From positions 12,773-50,975 of the forward strand of contig NZ_NVOY01000052.1 of NCBI RefSeq assembly GCF_002551005.1: 38,203 nt of DNA, given 5' to 3'. The DNA comes from Bacillus pseudomycoides. Lineage in GTDB: Bacteria; Bacillota; Bacilli; Bacillales; Bacillaceae_G. Position numbers and translations under genes: made by a program. Positions 24,044 through 33,621 of this stretch are shown one piece after another. Position 1 is the first letter of the stretch. Each line of letters starts with the position of its first letter. The notes under the pieces were generated by a model. The model saw only the letters and a list, made by a program, of their open reading frames with translations, ran no database searches and was not told the DNA's origin.

Positions 24044-24742
24044 ATGAAAGCAAAAATGATAAAAAAACATTTACAGGAAGTCCCTCTCTTTAAAGAACTT
24101 TCAGAAGAAGAACTTCAGCCTATTGTAGATATTTCACAATTACGAACTTACAAGACAAAATCATTTGTATTTATGCAGGGTGACGCACTTGATCGCGTGT
24201 TTTTTATCCACTCTGGTAAAGTGAAAATTCAAAAAACAGATGCAACCGGAAAAGAACAAATTGTTTCTGTACTTCAAGCTGGAGAAATGTTTCCTCATGC
24301 TGGCTTTTTCCAAAAAGGTACCTTCCCAGCACATGCTGAAATACTTGAGACTGCCCAATTGATCGTTACTCCAATCGCTGATTTCGAGAAAATTTTAATT
24401 CAGCATCCTGAATTATGTATTAAAATGTTTAAGGTTCTTGGAGAAAAAATTGTAGATCTTCAGAACAGATTAGAAGAACAAATTCTTCACGATACTTACG
24501 AACAAATTATTATGTTATTGCTCCGTTTATGTAAGTCAAATGGTGTAGAAATGAAAGGTACATATACTTTAACAACCCAGTTTACGAATCGAGAACTCGC
24601 CAATATGATTGGAACATCAAGAGAAACGATTAGTCGCACAATCAATCAATTAAAAAGAAAGGAATTGATTTCTGTTGATGAAAACGGTTGTTTCATTATT
24701 ATTCCAAACAAATTAAAAGCAGAAATCTGTGATCCCTACTAA
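24044..24742 (+). CDS. Crp/Fnr-family transcription regulator
   Basis: A 232-aa protein with an N-terminal cyclic-nucleotide-binding-fold sensor (about residues 10-120, VFFIHSGKVKI, VLQAGEMFPHAG), a dimerisation helix (about 130-150) and a C-terminal winged helix. The recognition helix is in NMIGTSRETISRTI. The SRET-R arrangement is the one that reads GTGA half-sites, and such boxes lie before this gene and before ric. The few cysteines are not spaced like the Fe-S ligands of FNR, so it is probably not a classical oxygen-sensing Fnr. A haem- or NO-responsive DNR/NnrR-like function is possible. AAGGGG precedes the ATG. Confidence 0.88.
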   Translation: MKAKMIKKHLQEVPLFKELSEEELQPIVDISQLRTYKTKSFVFMQGDALDRVFFIHSGKVKIQKTDATGKEQIVSVLQAGEMFPHAGFFQKGTFPAHAEILETAQLIVTPIADFEKILIQHPELCIKMFKVLGEKIVDLQNRLEEQILHDTYEQIIMLLLRLCKSNGVEMKGTYTLTTQFTNRELANMIGTSRETISRTINQLKRKELISVDENGCFIIIPNKLKAEICDPY

Positions 24743-24753
24743 AAACAAATTTT

Positions 24754-24789
24754 AAAAATGCTACCTCCAATAAAGAAGTAGCATTTTTT
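24754..24789 (+). terminator. intrinsic terminator of the Crp/Fnr-family gene
   Basis: AAAAATGCTAC and GTAGCATTTTT form perfect arms around a 13-base loop, followed by T. It lies 12 bases after the stop codon. The A-rich left arm also allows it to end the convergent selO transcript. Confidence 0.88.
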
Positions 24790-24838
24790 GTACGAATCAT
24801 AAACTATATTGTAGAAAACACGATCCCTAATGCTTCTA

Positions 24839-26311
24839 TCAAGTACCACAATATGTTCGGTAAGGACAGGATGATGGTTCCGGTAGCGCCGCATACTCCT
24901 CCTGTTCAGGGGAGTGCGCATAAGGATTGGAAAGGACATTAAGAAGACGTTCCATCACGCTATAATCTCCATGTTCTACAGCAGCTTCTAAAGCTTCCTC
25001 TACCCTGTGATTACGTGGGATTACCGCAGGGTTATTTTTCCGCATCAATAAATGTGAAGAATCTTTTGATTCTTCTTGTCTACCTAGTCTTTCTTGCCAC
25101 CGCTCATGCCACTCGGCAAACTCTGGCGTTCCAAACAAGTCCATGCCCTCCAGCTTATCAAAAGTTAACGCACGGAAGGTATTCGTATAGTCAGCACGAT
25201 ACTTCTCCATAATAGTAAGGAGATCTTCAAAAAGGGCTTTATCCTGTACTTCTTCGTTAAATATCCCTAATTTAGATCTCATTCCAACAAGCCAGTTTGA
25301 ATGATATAACTCATTAAAATTTAAAATTGCATTTTGAGCCATTTCCATTGATTTTGCATAATCACTATGCAATAGCGGTAATAATGTTTCAGCTAATCTT
25401 GCAAGATTCCATCCACCAATATATGGCTGATTTCCATAAGCATAACGCCCTTGAATATCAATGGAACTAAATACTGTTTCCGGATCATAAGTATCCATGA
25501 AGGCGCAAGGACCGTAATCAATTGTTTCTCCGCTTATAGTCATATTATCAGTATTCATCACCCCGTGAATAAAGCCCACAAGTTGCCATTTTGCAATCAA
25601 CGAAGCTTGACGCTTAATCACTTCCTCAAGCAGGAAAAGATAGCGATTTTCCGCAGAGTCACCGCCTGGATAATGACGCTGTAATGTATAGTCAGCTAAA
25701 GTTTGAAGCTCTTCAACAGTCCCCCACTTAGCAGCATACTGAAAAGTGCCAACGCGCAGGTGACTTGCAGCCACACGAACGAGAATTGCACCAGGTAGTT
25801 CTGTTTCACGAATGATTGACTCCCCGGTTGTCACTATCGCAAGACTACGGGTAGTAGCAATACCAAGCGCATGCATTGCTTCACTGATAATATATTCGCG
25901 TAACATTGGCCCTAGTGCTGCTCGTCCATCTCCCCTACGAGAGTATGGCGTTCGACCAGAACCTTTCAGATGAATATCAAACCTCTCATCTAAAGGCGTT
26001 ATTTGCTCGCCAAGTAGTAAAGCCCTACCGTCACCTAACCTGTTAAAATGCCCAAATTGATGACCCGCATATGCTTGAGCAAGAGGTAACGCACCTTCAG
26101 GAATCTGATTTCCTGCCAGTACCGCTACCCCCTCGTCACTTTCTAGTTCCTCGGCATTCAATCCCAATGATGTTGCCAACGAATGATTGAGTATAGTCAA
26201 TTTCGGTGAGCGAACAGGATTTGGACTGAGACCCGAAAAAAACGATTTCGGTAGACGGGCATAACTGTTATCAAAGTTCCATCCTGCTTCTATTCTTTCT
26301 TTCTTCGTCAT
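24839..26311 (-). CDS. selO: SelO/YdiU protein adenylyltransferase
   Basis: A 490-aa SelO-family protein with a pseudokinase fold that transfers AMP to Ser, Thr or Tyr of target proteins and is linked to oxidative-stress responses. Family landmarks are [39 protein letters not shown] (nucleotide-binding Lys and Arg residues), VMNTDNM and [10 protein letters not shown] with the metal-binding Asp. The C-terminus CPYRTYCGT keeps the conserved cysteine that is selenocysteine in eukaryotic SelO. Full length. It converges on the Crp/Fnr-family gene. A redox-repair gene neighbourhood (ric, regulator, selO) is suggestive but not proof of joint function. Confidence 0.93.
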   Translation of the reverse strand: MTKKERIEAGWNFDNSYARLPKSFFSGLSPNPVRSPKLTILNHSLATSLGLNAEELESDEGVAVLAGNQIPEGALPLAQAYAGHQFGHFNRLGDGRALLLGEQITPLDERFDIHLKGSGRTPYSRRGDGRAALGPMLREYIISEAMHALGIATTRSLAIVTTGESIIRETELPGAILVRVAASHLRVGTFQYAAKWGTVEELQTLADYTLQRHYPGGDSAENRYLFLLEEVIKRQASLIAKWQLVGFIHGVMNTDNMTISGETIDYGPCAFMDTYDPETVFSSIDIQGRYAYGNQPYIGGWNLARLAETLLPLLHSDYAKSMEMAQNAILNFNELYHSNWLVGMRSKLGIFNEEVQDKALFEDLLTIMEKYRADYTNTFRALTFDKLEGMDLFGTPEFAEWHERWQERLGRQEESKDSSHLLMRKNNPAVIPRNHRVEEALEAAVEHGDYSVMERLLNVLSNPYAHSPEQEEYAALPEPSSCPYRTYCGT

Positions 26312-26695
26312 CGTATCACCGTCTCTTCTCTTATCTTTTTATATCAGACAAAATTTATATGGAATAATGATTATGTATTTCTACACCAATACAAAGCAAT
26401 CCCTTTTAATGTCTACTTCTGCCATTTTATTATACCCTTTCTACAGAAATAAGGAGAAAACAAATCATGTTTTACTCTGCGTAATCGTAACTTATATGTG
26501 AAAAATATAATTAATTAATGTTGTGTGAACAAATAAGCTTTGATATAGAAGTAAATTCCTGTATGTAAATTATAACTTTCTACATAGTTTCCTAAAAATA
26601 GCTTTGAATATATAAAAAAACAAAAGCCCCGAATCGAGGGCTTTTTAAGTGTCCATGATTCGGGGAACAGTTCATTTTACAATTCTTATATTTTG
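26312..26695. other. intergenic region between selO and cdd
   Basis: About 385 bases. The right end holds the terminator of the deo-cdd operon (26614-26665). The rest is AT-rich, presumably includes the selO promoter, and shows no ORF or RNA that I can support. Confidence 0.6.
26614..26665 (-). terminator. terminator of the deoC-nupC-pdp-cdd operon, two alternative stems
   Basis: On the minus strand CCCCGAATC (26657-26665) can pair with GATTCGGGG (26627-26635), followed by CTTTTGTTTTTTT. A second, overlapping stem AAAAGCCC/GGGCTTTT (26638-26645 and 26622-26629) uses part of the same bases. Either form ends in a T-run. Confidence 0.8.
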
Positions 26696-27103
<408 letters not shown>

Positions 27104-27128
27104 TCAAAGTAAATGTGATTATTAAGTA

Positions 27129-28430
27129 TTAATCAGTAATAACAGTGTAGATTAATTCTGGAGCTTCAGCCTTTTCTGATATAGAAATATTTTCATAAAT
27201 TTTCACTTTTACATCCTCAACATTTTCACGATTTGCATAAATCGTTACTAATGGCTCTCCTTCTTTTACAGCGTCGCCAACTTTTTTACGTAACATTAAG
27301 CCAACAGCTAAGTCAATTTCATCTTCTTTCGTTGCTCGCCCTGCTCCTAGAAGCATTGCAGCAATACCAATTTCATCGGCAACAATGTTAGATACAACTC
27401 CTGAAGTTTTAGCTGGTACATCAATTACATATTTAGCTTGTGGTAATTTTTCTGGTTGATCAACAATAGAGCTGTCTCCGCCTTGATTGTGTAAAAATTG
27501 TTTGAACTTCTCAATTGCTTTACCATTTTTCATAACTTCTTTCAACATTTCACGTGCTTCTTCTAGCTTATTTGCCTTTTTAGCAAGTACGACCATTTGG
27601 CTTCCTAATACAAGCACCAATTCTGTTAAGTCTTCTGGACCTTCTCCTTTTAATGTATCAATCGCCTCTTTCACTTCAAGCGCATTACCAATTGCAAAAC
27701 CAAGAGGTTGTGACATATCGGAGATAACAGCCATTGTTTGACGGCCAACATTATTTCCGATTCGCACCATTGCATGAGCTAATTCAATTGCATCTTCTTC
27801 TGTTTTCATAAATGCACCTGCACCTGTTTTTACATCAAGGACAATTGCATCAGCACCTGCTGCGATTTTTTTACTCATAATGGAACTTGCGATTAATGGA
27901 ATGGAGTTTACAGTTCCTGTCACGTCACGCAGGGCATATATTTTTTTATCAGCAGGTGTTAAATTTCCAGTTTGTCCAATAACTGCAACTTTATCTCGGT
28001 TTACGATGTCAATGAATTGTTCTTTCGTAATCTCAACATGGAAGCCTTCTACTGCTTCTAATTTATCAATTGTTCCACCTGTATGTCCTAAACCGCGCCC
28101 AGACATTTTCGCAACTGGTACATCTAAAGCTGCCACTAACGGACCTAAAACTAATGTTGTTGTATCACCAACACCGCCAGTTGAATGTTTATCTACTTTA
28201 ATCCCTTCAATCTCTGATAAATCAATTGTTTCCCCAGATTCAACCATTGCCATTGTTAAGTCTGCACGCTCACGGTCACTCATATCTTGGAAAAAGATAG
28301 CCATCGCAAGTGCACTTACTTGATAATCAGGGATAGTTCCGTCTGTATATCCATTAATAAAAAATTGAATTTCTTCTGTTGTTAATTCTTTTCCGTCACG
28401 TTTTTTCGCAATGATATCTACCATTCTCAT
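27129..28430 (-). CDS. pdp: pyrimidine-nucleoside phosphorylase
   Basis: About 433 aa. It splits uridine, deoxyuridine and thymidine with phosphate into base plus (deoxy)ribose 1-phosphate. The phosphate-binding motif [12 protein letters not shown] and the signature [17 protein letters not shown] are intact, as is the C-terminal barrel-sandwich domain. I place the start at the ATG of MRMVDII (28430); four in-frame codons upstream begin with TTG/GTG and overlap the ribosome binding site. It is the third gene of the deo operon, 57 bases after nupC. Confidence 0.95.
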   Translation of the reverse strand: MRMVDIIAKKRDGKELTTEEIQFFINGYTDGTIPDYQVSALAMAIFFQDMSDRERADLTMAMVESGETIDLSEIEGIKVDKHSTGGVGDTTTLVLGPLVAALDVPVAKMSGRGLGHTGGTIDKLEAVEGFHVEITKEQFIDIVNRDKVAVIGQTGNLTPADKKIYALRDVTGTVNSIPLIASSIMSKKIAAGADAIVLDVKTGAGAFMKTEEDAIELAHAMVRIGNNVGRQTMAVISDMSQPLGFAIGNALEVKEAIDTLKGEGPEDLTELVLVLGSQMVVLAKKANKLEEAREMLKEVMKNGKAIEKFKQFLHNQGGDSSIVDQPEKLPQAKYVIDVPAKTSGVVSNIVADEIGIAAMLLGAGRATKEDEIDLAVGLMLRKKVGDAVKEGEPLVTIYANRENVEDVKVKIYENISISEKAEAPELIYTVITD

Positions 28431-28486
28431 CTTGGTCACCAATCCTTTTTATTTTTTTGTTAATAAAAATTGATTCTGCTAAATTC

Positions 28487-29668
28487 TTAATATATTAAGC
28501 CAACAATAGCGGCTGATAAAAAGCTTACTAATGTTGCTCCAAATAGTAATTTCAAACCAAATCTTGCGACAACATTCCCTTGTTTTTCATGTAAACTTTT
28601 AACTGCTCCAGCAATAATCCCGATGGAAGAAAAGTTTGCAAATGAAACAAGAAATACTGATAAGATAGCAGTTGTTCTTCCTGTAAAATGAAAATTCCCT
28701 TGAGCTAAATTTGTCATCGCTACAAATTCATTCGATACGAGTTTTGTTGCCATAATACTACCAGCGTTAACAGCTTCATGCCATGGAATCCCTACAATAA
28801 AAGCAAATGGTGCAAATACATATCCAAGAATTTCTTGGAATGATATACCGATTGCTCCTTTAAAAATAGCATTAACAAAAGTGATTAAAGCAACGAATCC
28901 AATTAACATTGCGGCAACTGTAATCGCAACTTTAAAACCATCTATAATATATTCCCCTAACACTTCAAAAAAGGTTTTTTTCTCTTCTTCTTGTACTTCT
29001 AAAATGTCTTCTTCCTCAGTAACCTCATACGGATTAATAATAGAAGCAATAATAAACCCACCGAACAAGTTTAACACTAAAGCAGTGACAACATACTCTG
29101 GTTTTAAAAGTACCATATACGATCCCACTATAGACATCGACACCGTTGACATTGCGGACGCGCATAATGTATATAATCTTCTTTCACTCAATAACCCTAA
29201 CTGTTTCTTAACAGAGATGAATACCTCTGATTGCCCTAAAATTGCTGAAGCTACAGCGTTATACGATTCAAGTTTTCCCATTCCATTTACTTTACTTAAA
29301 ACGAGACCAATGTATTTCACAATGAACGGCAATACTTTAATATGTTGTAAAATACCAATTAATGCTGAGATAAAAACAATTGGCATTAATACGCCTAAAA
29401 AGAACGAAAACTCATTTTTATTTGCTAACCCGCCGAATACAAAATTAACACCATCAGCAGCATACTTTAATAATTGTCCAAAACCATCTGCGATACCACT
29501 AATTAGGATATTCCCTGCGCTCGTATTCAAGAGCAAAAATCCTAGAATAAATTGCAGAACAATCATTGTTACAATAGGACGGAATTTTACTTTACTTCGA
29601 TTATTACTAGCAAGCCATGCGATACCTAAAATAATAACGAGGCCTAGAATACCGATTACGTACTTCAT
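28487..29668 (-). CDS. nupC: NupC-type concentrative nucleoside transporter
   Basis: About 393 aa, with 8-10 membrane segments, of the CNT family that imports pyrimidine nucleosides with H+ or Na+. The sequence LGQSEVFISVKKQLGLLSERRL and FTGRTTAILSVFLVSFANFSS-type segments are characteristic. AAGGAGG lies about nine bases before the ATG at 29668; a GTG three codons upstream overlaps that site. It is preceded by an intercistronic hairpin after deoC and followed by pdp. It supplies nucleosides to Pdp and Cdd. Confidence 0.93.
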   Translation of the reverse strand: MKYVIGILGLVIILGIAWLASNNRSKVKFRPIVTMIVLQFILGFLLLNTSAGNILISGIADGFGQLLKYAADGVNFVFGGLANKNEFSFFLGVLMPIVFISALIGILQHIKVLPFIVKYIGLVLSKVNGMGKLESYNAVASAILGQSEVFISVKKQLGLLSERRLYTLCASAMSTVSMSIVGSYMVLLKPEYVVTALVLNLFGGFIIASIINPYEVTEEEDILEVQEEEKKTFFEVLGEYIIDGFKVAITVAAMLIGFVALITFVNAIFKGAIGISFQEILGYVFAPFAFIVGIPWHEAVNAGSIMATKLVSNEFVAMTNLAQGNFHFTGRTTAILSVFLVSFANFSSIGIIAGAVKSLHEKQGNVVARFGLKLLFGATLVSFLSAAIVGLIY

Positions 29669-29720
29669 TACATTCACCCTCCTTTTCGTATCCGCTTACA
29701 TATGTATTGTGAAAGTTAAA

Positions 29721-29760
29721 GCAATAGATACACTATTCCTTCCATTCGTGTATCTATTGC
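29721..29760 (-). other. intercistronic hairpin between deoC and nupC
   Basis: GCAATAGATACAC (29721-29733) and GTGTATCTATTGC (29748-29760) form perfect 13-bp arms around 14 bases. No good T-run follows on the minus strand. A partial terminator or an mRNA stabiliser that sets deoC expression above that of nupC is likely. Confidence 0.65.
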
Positions 29761-29777
29761 TTGCAACTTTTTATTAA

Positions 29778-30449
29778 TTAATAATTACTTGAACCACCGC
29801 TTGTTTCATTTAGCACAATTGCAACGCTAGCACTTGCTCCAATTCTAGAAGCGCCAGCTTTCACCATTTTCTCTGCATCTTCTCTTGTACGAACTCCACC
29901 AGATGCTTTCACACCAACGTTTTCTCCTACAGTTTTACGCATTAATGCAATATCTTCTGCAGTTGCTCCGCCTGTTGAGAATCCAGTTGAAGTTTTTACA
30001 TAATCAGCACCAGCTTTTACAGCTAATTGGCATGCACGAACTTTTTCTTCGTCTGTTAATAAGCAAGTTTCAATGATAACTTTTACAAGTGCTTTTCCTT
30101 TTGCAGCTTGTACAACTTCATAAATATCTTTTTCGACTAATTCATTATCTCCATCTTTTAAAGCACCGACATTGATTACCATGTCTACTTCAGTAGCACC
30201 TTTTGCAATCACATCTTTTGTTTCAAATACTTTCGTCTCAGTTGTATTTGCACCTAGTGGGAATCCAATAACTGTACAAACATCTACATCATGCCCAGCT
30301 AATTCTTCAGCAGCTAATTTTACCCACGTAGGATTAATACAAACGGAAGCAAAATTATATTTCTTTGCTTCTTCTAAAACTTTCATAACGTCTTCTTTTT
30401 TAGTATCCGGTTTCAAAACTGTATGATCAATTAACTTTGCAATGTTCAT
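29778..30449 (-). CDS. deoC: deoxyribose-phosphate aldolase
   Basis: About 223 aa, class I aldolase splitting 2-deoxyribose 5-phosphate into glyceraldehyde 3-phosphate and acetaldehyde. The TIM-barrel motifs are intact: [32 protein letters not shown], the lysine of KVIIETCLL, the Schiff-base lysine in [10 protein letters not shown], and [14 protein letters not shown] lies eight bases before the ATG at 30449; a GTG three codons upstream overlaps it. It is the first gene of the operon, directly behind a DeoR-type operator. Confidence 0.96.
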   Translation of the reverse strand: MNIAKLIDHTVLKPDTKKEDVMKVLEEAKKYNFASVCINPTWVKLAAEELAGHDVDVCTVIGFPLGANTTETKVFETKDVIAKGATEVDMVINVGALKDGDNELVEKDIYEVVQAAKGKALVKVIIETCLLTDEEKVRACQLAVKAGADYVKTSTGFSTGGATAEDIALMRKTVGENVGVKASGGVRTREDAEKMVKAGASRIGASASVAIVLNETSGGSSNY

Positions 30450-30481
30450 TTTCTTCACTCCTCATATCTTTTAACAACTTC

Positions 30482-30535
30482 ATTCTAACTCCACTTTGAA
30501 CAAATGTAAACATACTTTTGAAATTTTGTTCAAAG
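30482..30535 (-). promoter_or_regulatory. deo promoter and DeoR operator
   Basis: Minus strand: -35 TTTACA (30505-30510), a 17-bp spacer and -10 TAGAAT (30482-30487). Upstream of -35 lies the palindrome TTGAACAAAATTTCAA (30518-30533). A further TTTGTTCAAAG half-site (30494-30504) lies between -35 and -10 and forms an 11-bp inverted repeat with 30525-30535. This layout, a palindrome plus an extra half-site, resembles the described B. subtilis DeoR operator. Confidence 0.8.
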
Positions 30536-30606
30536 TTTTTTAAAAAAGGAATTTACCCCCGATAAAACGAATCTTAATTTGTAGTATAAAATGGGGAACA
30601 AAGGAT

Positions 30607-30978
30607 GTGAGTCATTTGTTAAAATCGAAACCATTTATACTGGCATTACTAATATGCATGGCACTATCTATATTTGTCTTTCAAAAAAGGAAAGTAATTT
30701 TCCAAGAAGGGAACCCTCTACCATTTGCTGTTGCTATTTCAAAAATGGTTATTCAAAATAAAGAAATGGTAGCAGTAGAACCAACAGAAAATGAATATCC
30801 TTACTTAGTAAAACGTGGCAAAATGGAGCCGTTTATCAATTTGATGGAGGAAGATGGTTGGACTTTTGTGGAAAGAGATATAATGGCTAACTCCCTAACT
30901 TTCGAAAAAGGAAATGAAACGAAAAGTATTCCTTATAAATACTATACGAGGTACTATACACTTATTTACTCATACTAA
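30607..30978 (+). CDS. small membrane-anchored hypothetical protein
   Basis: A 123-aa protein that I do not recognise. It begins with GTG after AAAGGA. Residues about 8-26 form one hydrophobic segment with a short basic N-terminus, so it is probably anchored with its C-terminal 95 residues outside. The C-terminal part contains EENGW-like 'EEDGWTF' and a Tyr-rich tail (KYYTRYYTLIYSY). A TATAAA -10 lies about 20 bases upstream. It is divergent from deoC and convergent with deoR, so it may share the DeoR-controlled region. Length and layout fit small Bacillus lineage-specific proteins. Confidence 0.75.
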   Translation: MSHLLKSKPFILALLICMALSIFVFQKRKVIFQEGNPLPFAVAISKMVIQNKEMVAVEPTENEYPYLVKRGKMEPFINLMEEDGWTFVERDIMANSLTFEKGNETKSIPYKYYTRYYTLIYSY

Positions 30979-31000
30979 AAAAATCATGTATTCAAGAAAA

Positions 31001-31034
31001 AGGCTCCCTCAAAATACTATTTTTGAGAGAGCCT
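31001..31034. terminator. bidirectional terminator
   Basis: AGGCTCCCTCAAAA and TTTTTGAGAGAGCCT pair with one mismatch around a short loop. AAAA before and TT-rich sequence after allow termination of both the plus-strand hypothetical gene and deoR. Confidence 0.8.
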
Positions 31035-31041
31035 TCTATTT

Positions 31042-31989
31042 CTAATCTTTTTGATAATGTAACAACTCTTTCGCGGTATGCTGATCGATAATCAACACAT
31101 TCGCATATCCGCCTCTTAACGCACCGTCGATTGCCTTTACTTTTCTAGTTCCTCCTGCAACTAGAATAGAACGCTCTTTTAAGTGCAGTTCCTCTAAATC
31201 AATGCCAATTGTGCGCCTATTTATTTCTTCACTACAAATATTCCCATCTCCATCAAAGAAACGCGAACAAATGTCACCAACTGCTTTTTCTTTTAATATG
31301 TTCATCTCATGTTCGTTTAAGTAACCTAATCGGAATAATAAAGCTTCATCTCTAACAGTTCCAACAGTAAAAATAGCTATATTCGCTTGTTTTCCCATTT
31401 CAATAATATGATGAATATGTCGATCCTGCTCTACTAATTCCTTTGTAACTGCATTATCAAATATAACTGGAAGCGGGAGGTTTCTTGGAGTTGTTCGAAA
31501 AGCATCTGCAAATAAGGCTATTGTTTCATTCGCATATGTATTTACACTAGAATGGCTTATGCCCCCTTTTAATTGGACAACTTCCACTCCCTTTACATGC
31601 TGAGGAATAGTTTTTCTAGCAACTTCATACATAGTCGTTCCCCAGCTCACACCGACAACATCACCATTAGTAACATTCTTTTCCATATATTCAGCAGCAT
31701 ACTTACTAATATACTCTGTAATGGCCGTGTACTCTGGTACAGGGGAAAATACGACATGCGCTTCTAATAAATTATATTTTTCTTTAAGTAGGTTACCGAC
31801 ATTATCTAAATCAGCAAATGGATCTGCTATATGAATTTGAACAAATCCTTTTTCTTTTGCATATTTTAACAACCTTGAAATAGTCGGCCTTGAAATATTC
31901 AATTTATTTGCAATTTCTTGTTGACTATAATCGGACTGGTAATATAACCTTGCAACTTCCACGCTCAATTGTTGTTTTTCTTTATCCAT
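31042..31989 (-). CDS. deoR: DeoR, SorC-family deoxyribonucleoside regulator
   Basis: A 315-aa repressor of the SorC type, as in B. subtilis DeoR. The N-terminal helix-turn-helix is YSQQEIANKLNISRPTISRL (about residues 19-38). The remaining 250 residues form the phosphosugar-binding domain (GVSWGTTMYEVARK, VEVVQLKGG, FTVGTVRD, VAGGTRKVKAIDGALRGG). It should be released from its operator by deoxyribose 5-phosphate. It sits 0.6 kb from the deo promoter, separated by the small membrane protein gene. AAGGGG lies rather far (about 18 bases) from the ATG, so the start is not certain. Confidence 0.92.
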   Translation of the reverse strand: MDKEKQQLSVEVARLYYQSDYSQQEIANKLNISRPTISRLLKYAKEKGFVQIHIADPFADLDNVGNLLKEKYNLLEAHVVFSPVPEYTAITEYISKYAAEYMEKNVTNGDVVGVSWGTTMYEVARKTIPQHVKGVEVVQLKGGISHSSVNTYANETIALFADAFRTTPRNLPLPVIFDNAVTKELVEQDRHIHHIIEMGKQANIAIFTVGTVRDEALLFRLGYLNEHEMNILKEKAVGDICSRFFDGDGNICSEEINRRTIGIDLEELHLKERSILVAGGTRKVKAIDGALRGGYANVLIIDQHTAKELLHYQKD

Positions 31990-32132
31990 ATTCGTTATTT
32001 CTAGACCCCTTCCAAACTTATTTTATCTTAATGGCATCATAACATTTCATCTTGTAAAATTCGACTATCTAAATTGGAGATAACACGTCTTTTAATTCAC
32101 AAATTAAACTTTATATCTAATATCCAAAATAA

Positions 32133-32174
32133 AAAACACACAATCGTATCATCAAGAATATGATTATGTGTTTT
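32133..32174 (-). terminator. hairpin between yciI-like gene and deoR
   Basis: AAAACACACAATCGTAT and ATATGATTATGTGTTTT pair with one mismatch and one G-U. TTTT ends the stem on both strands. It lies about 90 bases after the YciI-like stop. Confidence 0.7.
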
Positions 32175-32262
32175 AATCACATTAATTATTTCCCTAAAAC
32201 ATATAACGATAGTAGCATCTTTAGAAATCAAGTATTCCGTCTCTTTTTTCTACACTATCATA

Positions 32263-32544
32263 CTAAAATTTCTTTGAAAGAGGATGCCATGGATGAACAT
32301 TCGCATGAAGTATGTTGTTAGAAACAGCAGGATCATAACTCGCTAATTCTTTAGCTTCTTTAAGACTTTCCACTTCCAAAATAATCATGCCCCCAGTATC
32401 ATCCATGAAAGGACCTCCAGCTACCACTTTTTCCGTTCTATGCTGGGTCCAATATGCTTTATGCTCTTCTAAATTCTGTTCCCAAATGTGTTTTCCTTTC
32501 TCCCAATTTTCACCTTGTGTCAACAAAATCACAAAATAGTTCAT
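32263..32544 (-). CDS. YciI-like (YCII-domain) protein
   Basis: A 93-aa protein of the YCII/dimeric alpha-beta barrel type. HKAYWTQ (the conserved His), AGGPFMDDTGGMIILE and the DPAVSNNILHANVHPWH segment match the family. The family Asp/His pair may be catalytic, but the role is generally unknown; some members act as lyases or dehalogenases. AGAGGAGAG precedes the ATG. It lies 68 bases after livM in the same direction, so it may be the last gene of the liv operon. Confidence 0.85.
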   Translation of the reverse strand: MNYFVILLTQGENWEKGKHIWEQNLEEHKAYWTQHRTEKVVAGGPFMDDTGGMIILEVESLKEAKELASYDPAVSNNILHANVHPWHPLSKKF

Positions 32545-32612
32545 TTTTACACTCTCCTCTATTATAAGAGTGAATTTAAGAACACGATAGAAAGAGTCCG
32601 TTTTCTATCGCA

Positions 32613-33614
32613 TTAAACACCATGCTCAATTTGCTTCCTCTTCTCTTTTTTCTTATGTCGTTTCCAGTTCACCAGCTTCCTAACTGTTCCTAACATACCT
32701 GTTGGAAGACCTAATAAAACGATGATATACAATAAACCAAGAAAAATTGTCCATCGTTCAAATATTGGGTACTGCGAAGCAAGCTCAGACAAATAGTATT
32801 TCAACGATTCAATGATTCCTGCCCCTATAATCCCTCCTACTAATGTTCCAATACCACCGATTGTTGTCATTAGTAAAGCATTCAGCGTCATGTCAATTGA
32901 GAAAACGGTCGTATTTACGAATCGGAGTGTAATAACAAATAAGGCGCCGCTCACAGATGCTACAATTCCAGCTACAACACTCGCAATTACTTTATAATGA
33001 AGGATTTTATAACCAAGTGCCTCCACACGCTGTTCATTTTGCGAAATCGCTTTTAACACTTTTCCAATTGAAGATTTCGTAAACAGTTGTAGTAATAAAA
33101 AAATAAGCACAAGACTTATTAATGTAATATAGTAAAACGTAAAGCGGTCTCGAAACATATCAGGTACACGAAATGTAAAACCATCTCCCCCATGCGTAAC
33201 GCTTCTCCATTTTTCAGCAAGCACAAAGAATAATTGAGAAATCGCAAGTGTTAGCATCGCATAAAAGTGACTTTTTAATCGTAAGGAAAGCATACCAATC
33301 ATATAACTAATAACCGTTGATAAAGCAATTGCTACTATAACTCCTATTAAAAAACTTGATATCGATGCCTCTTGTCGATCAAATAAGAGTGCGACACAAT
33401 AAGCACCAATTCCAAAGAACATACAGTGTCCAAACGAAACAATTCCTGTATAACCTAATAGAATATCAAAACTCATCGCAAAGATTGCGAAGATGAAAAT
33501 TTGTGTAAATAAGATTAAGATACTCCTTGAATCGTTTAAGAACGGGAATATTATAAAAAAGAAGAGAACTACACATCCAAAATATAAACTAGCCCGATTA
33601 GTTATTGTGTTCAT
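32613..33614 (-). CDS. livM: branched-chain amino acid-type ABC permease LivM
   Basis: About 333 aa with eight or more membrane segments. The LivM pattern is clear: FAMSFDILLGYTGIVSFGHCMFFGIGAY near the N-terminus, given here as FDILLGYTGIVSFGHCMFFG, and ALGYKILHYKVIA in the cytoplasmic coupling region. The C-terminal tail is basic (KRHKKKEKRK). I chose the ATG at 33614, preceded by AAGGGGTGAG, which overlaps the livH stop codon; the longer reading starts within livH. It pairs with LivH to form the channel. Confidence 0.9.
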   Translation of the reverse strand: MNTITNRASLYFGCVVLFFFIIFPFLNDSRSILILFTQIFIFAIFAMSFDILLGYTGIVSFGHCMFFGIGAYCVALLFDRQEASISSFLIGVIVAIALSTVISYMIGMLSLRLKSHFYAMLTLAISQLFFVLAEKWRSVTHGGDGFTFRVPDMFRDRFTFYYITLISLVLIFLLLQLFTKSSIGKVLKAISQNEQRVEALGYKILHYKVIASVVAGIVASVSGALFVITLRFVNTTVFSIDMTLNALLMTTIGGIGTLVGGIIGAGIIESLKYYLSELASQYPIFERWTIFLGLLYIIVLLGLPTGMLGTVRKLVNWKRHKKKEKRKQIEHGV

Positions 33615-33621
33615 AACAATC

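Noticed and set aside
24044-24742. Classical Fe-S Fnr
   Set aside because: The cysteines are scattered and not arranged as cluster ligands at either end, so I kept the broader Crp/Fnr-family call.
27880-28323. 147-codon plus-strand ORF
   Set aside because: A mirror of pdp, with Ser/Thr/Ile-rich composition typical of an antisense frame.
28881-29777. 298-codon plus-strand ORF opposite nupC
   Set aside because: Long only because nupC has few antisense stops. It has no ribosome binding site and no recognisable domain, and the minus strand encodes a clear transporter.
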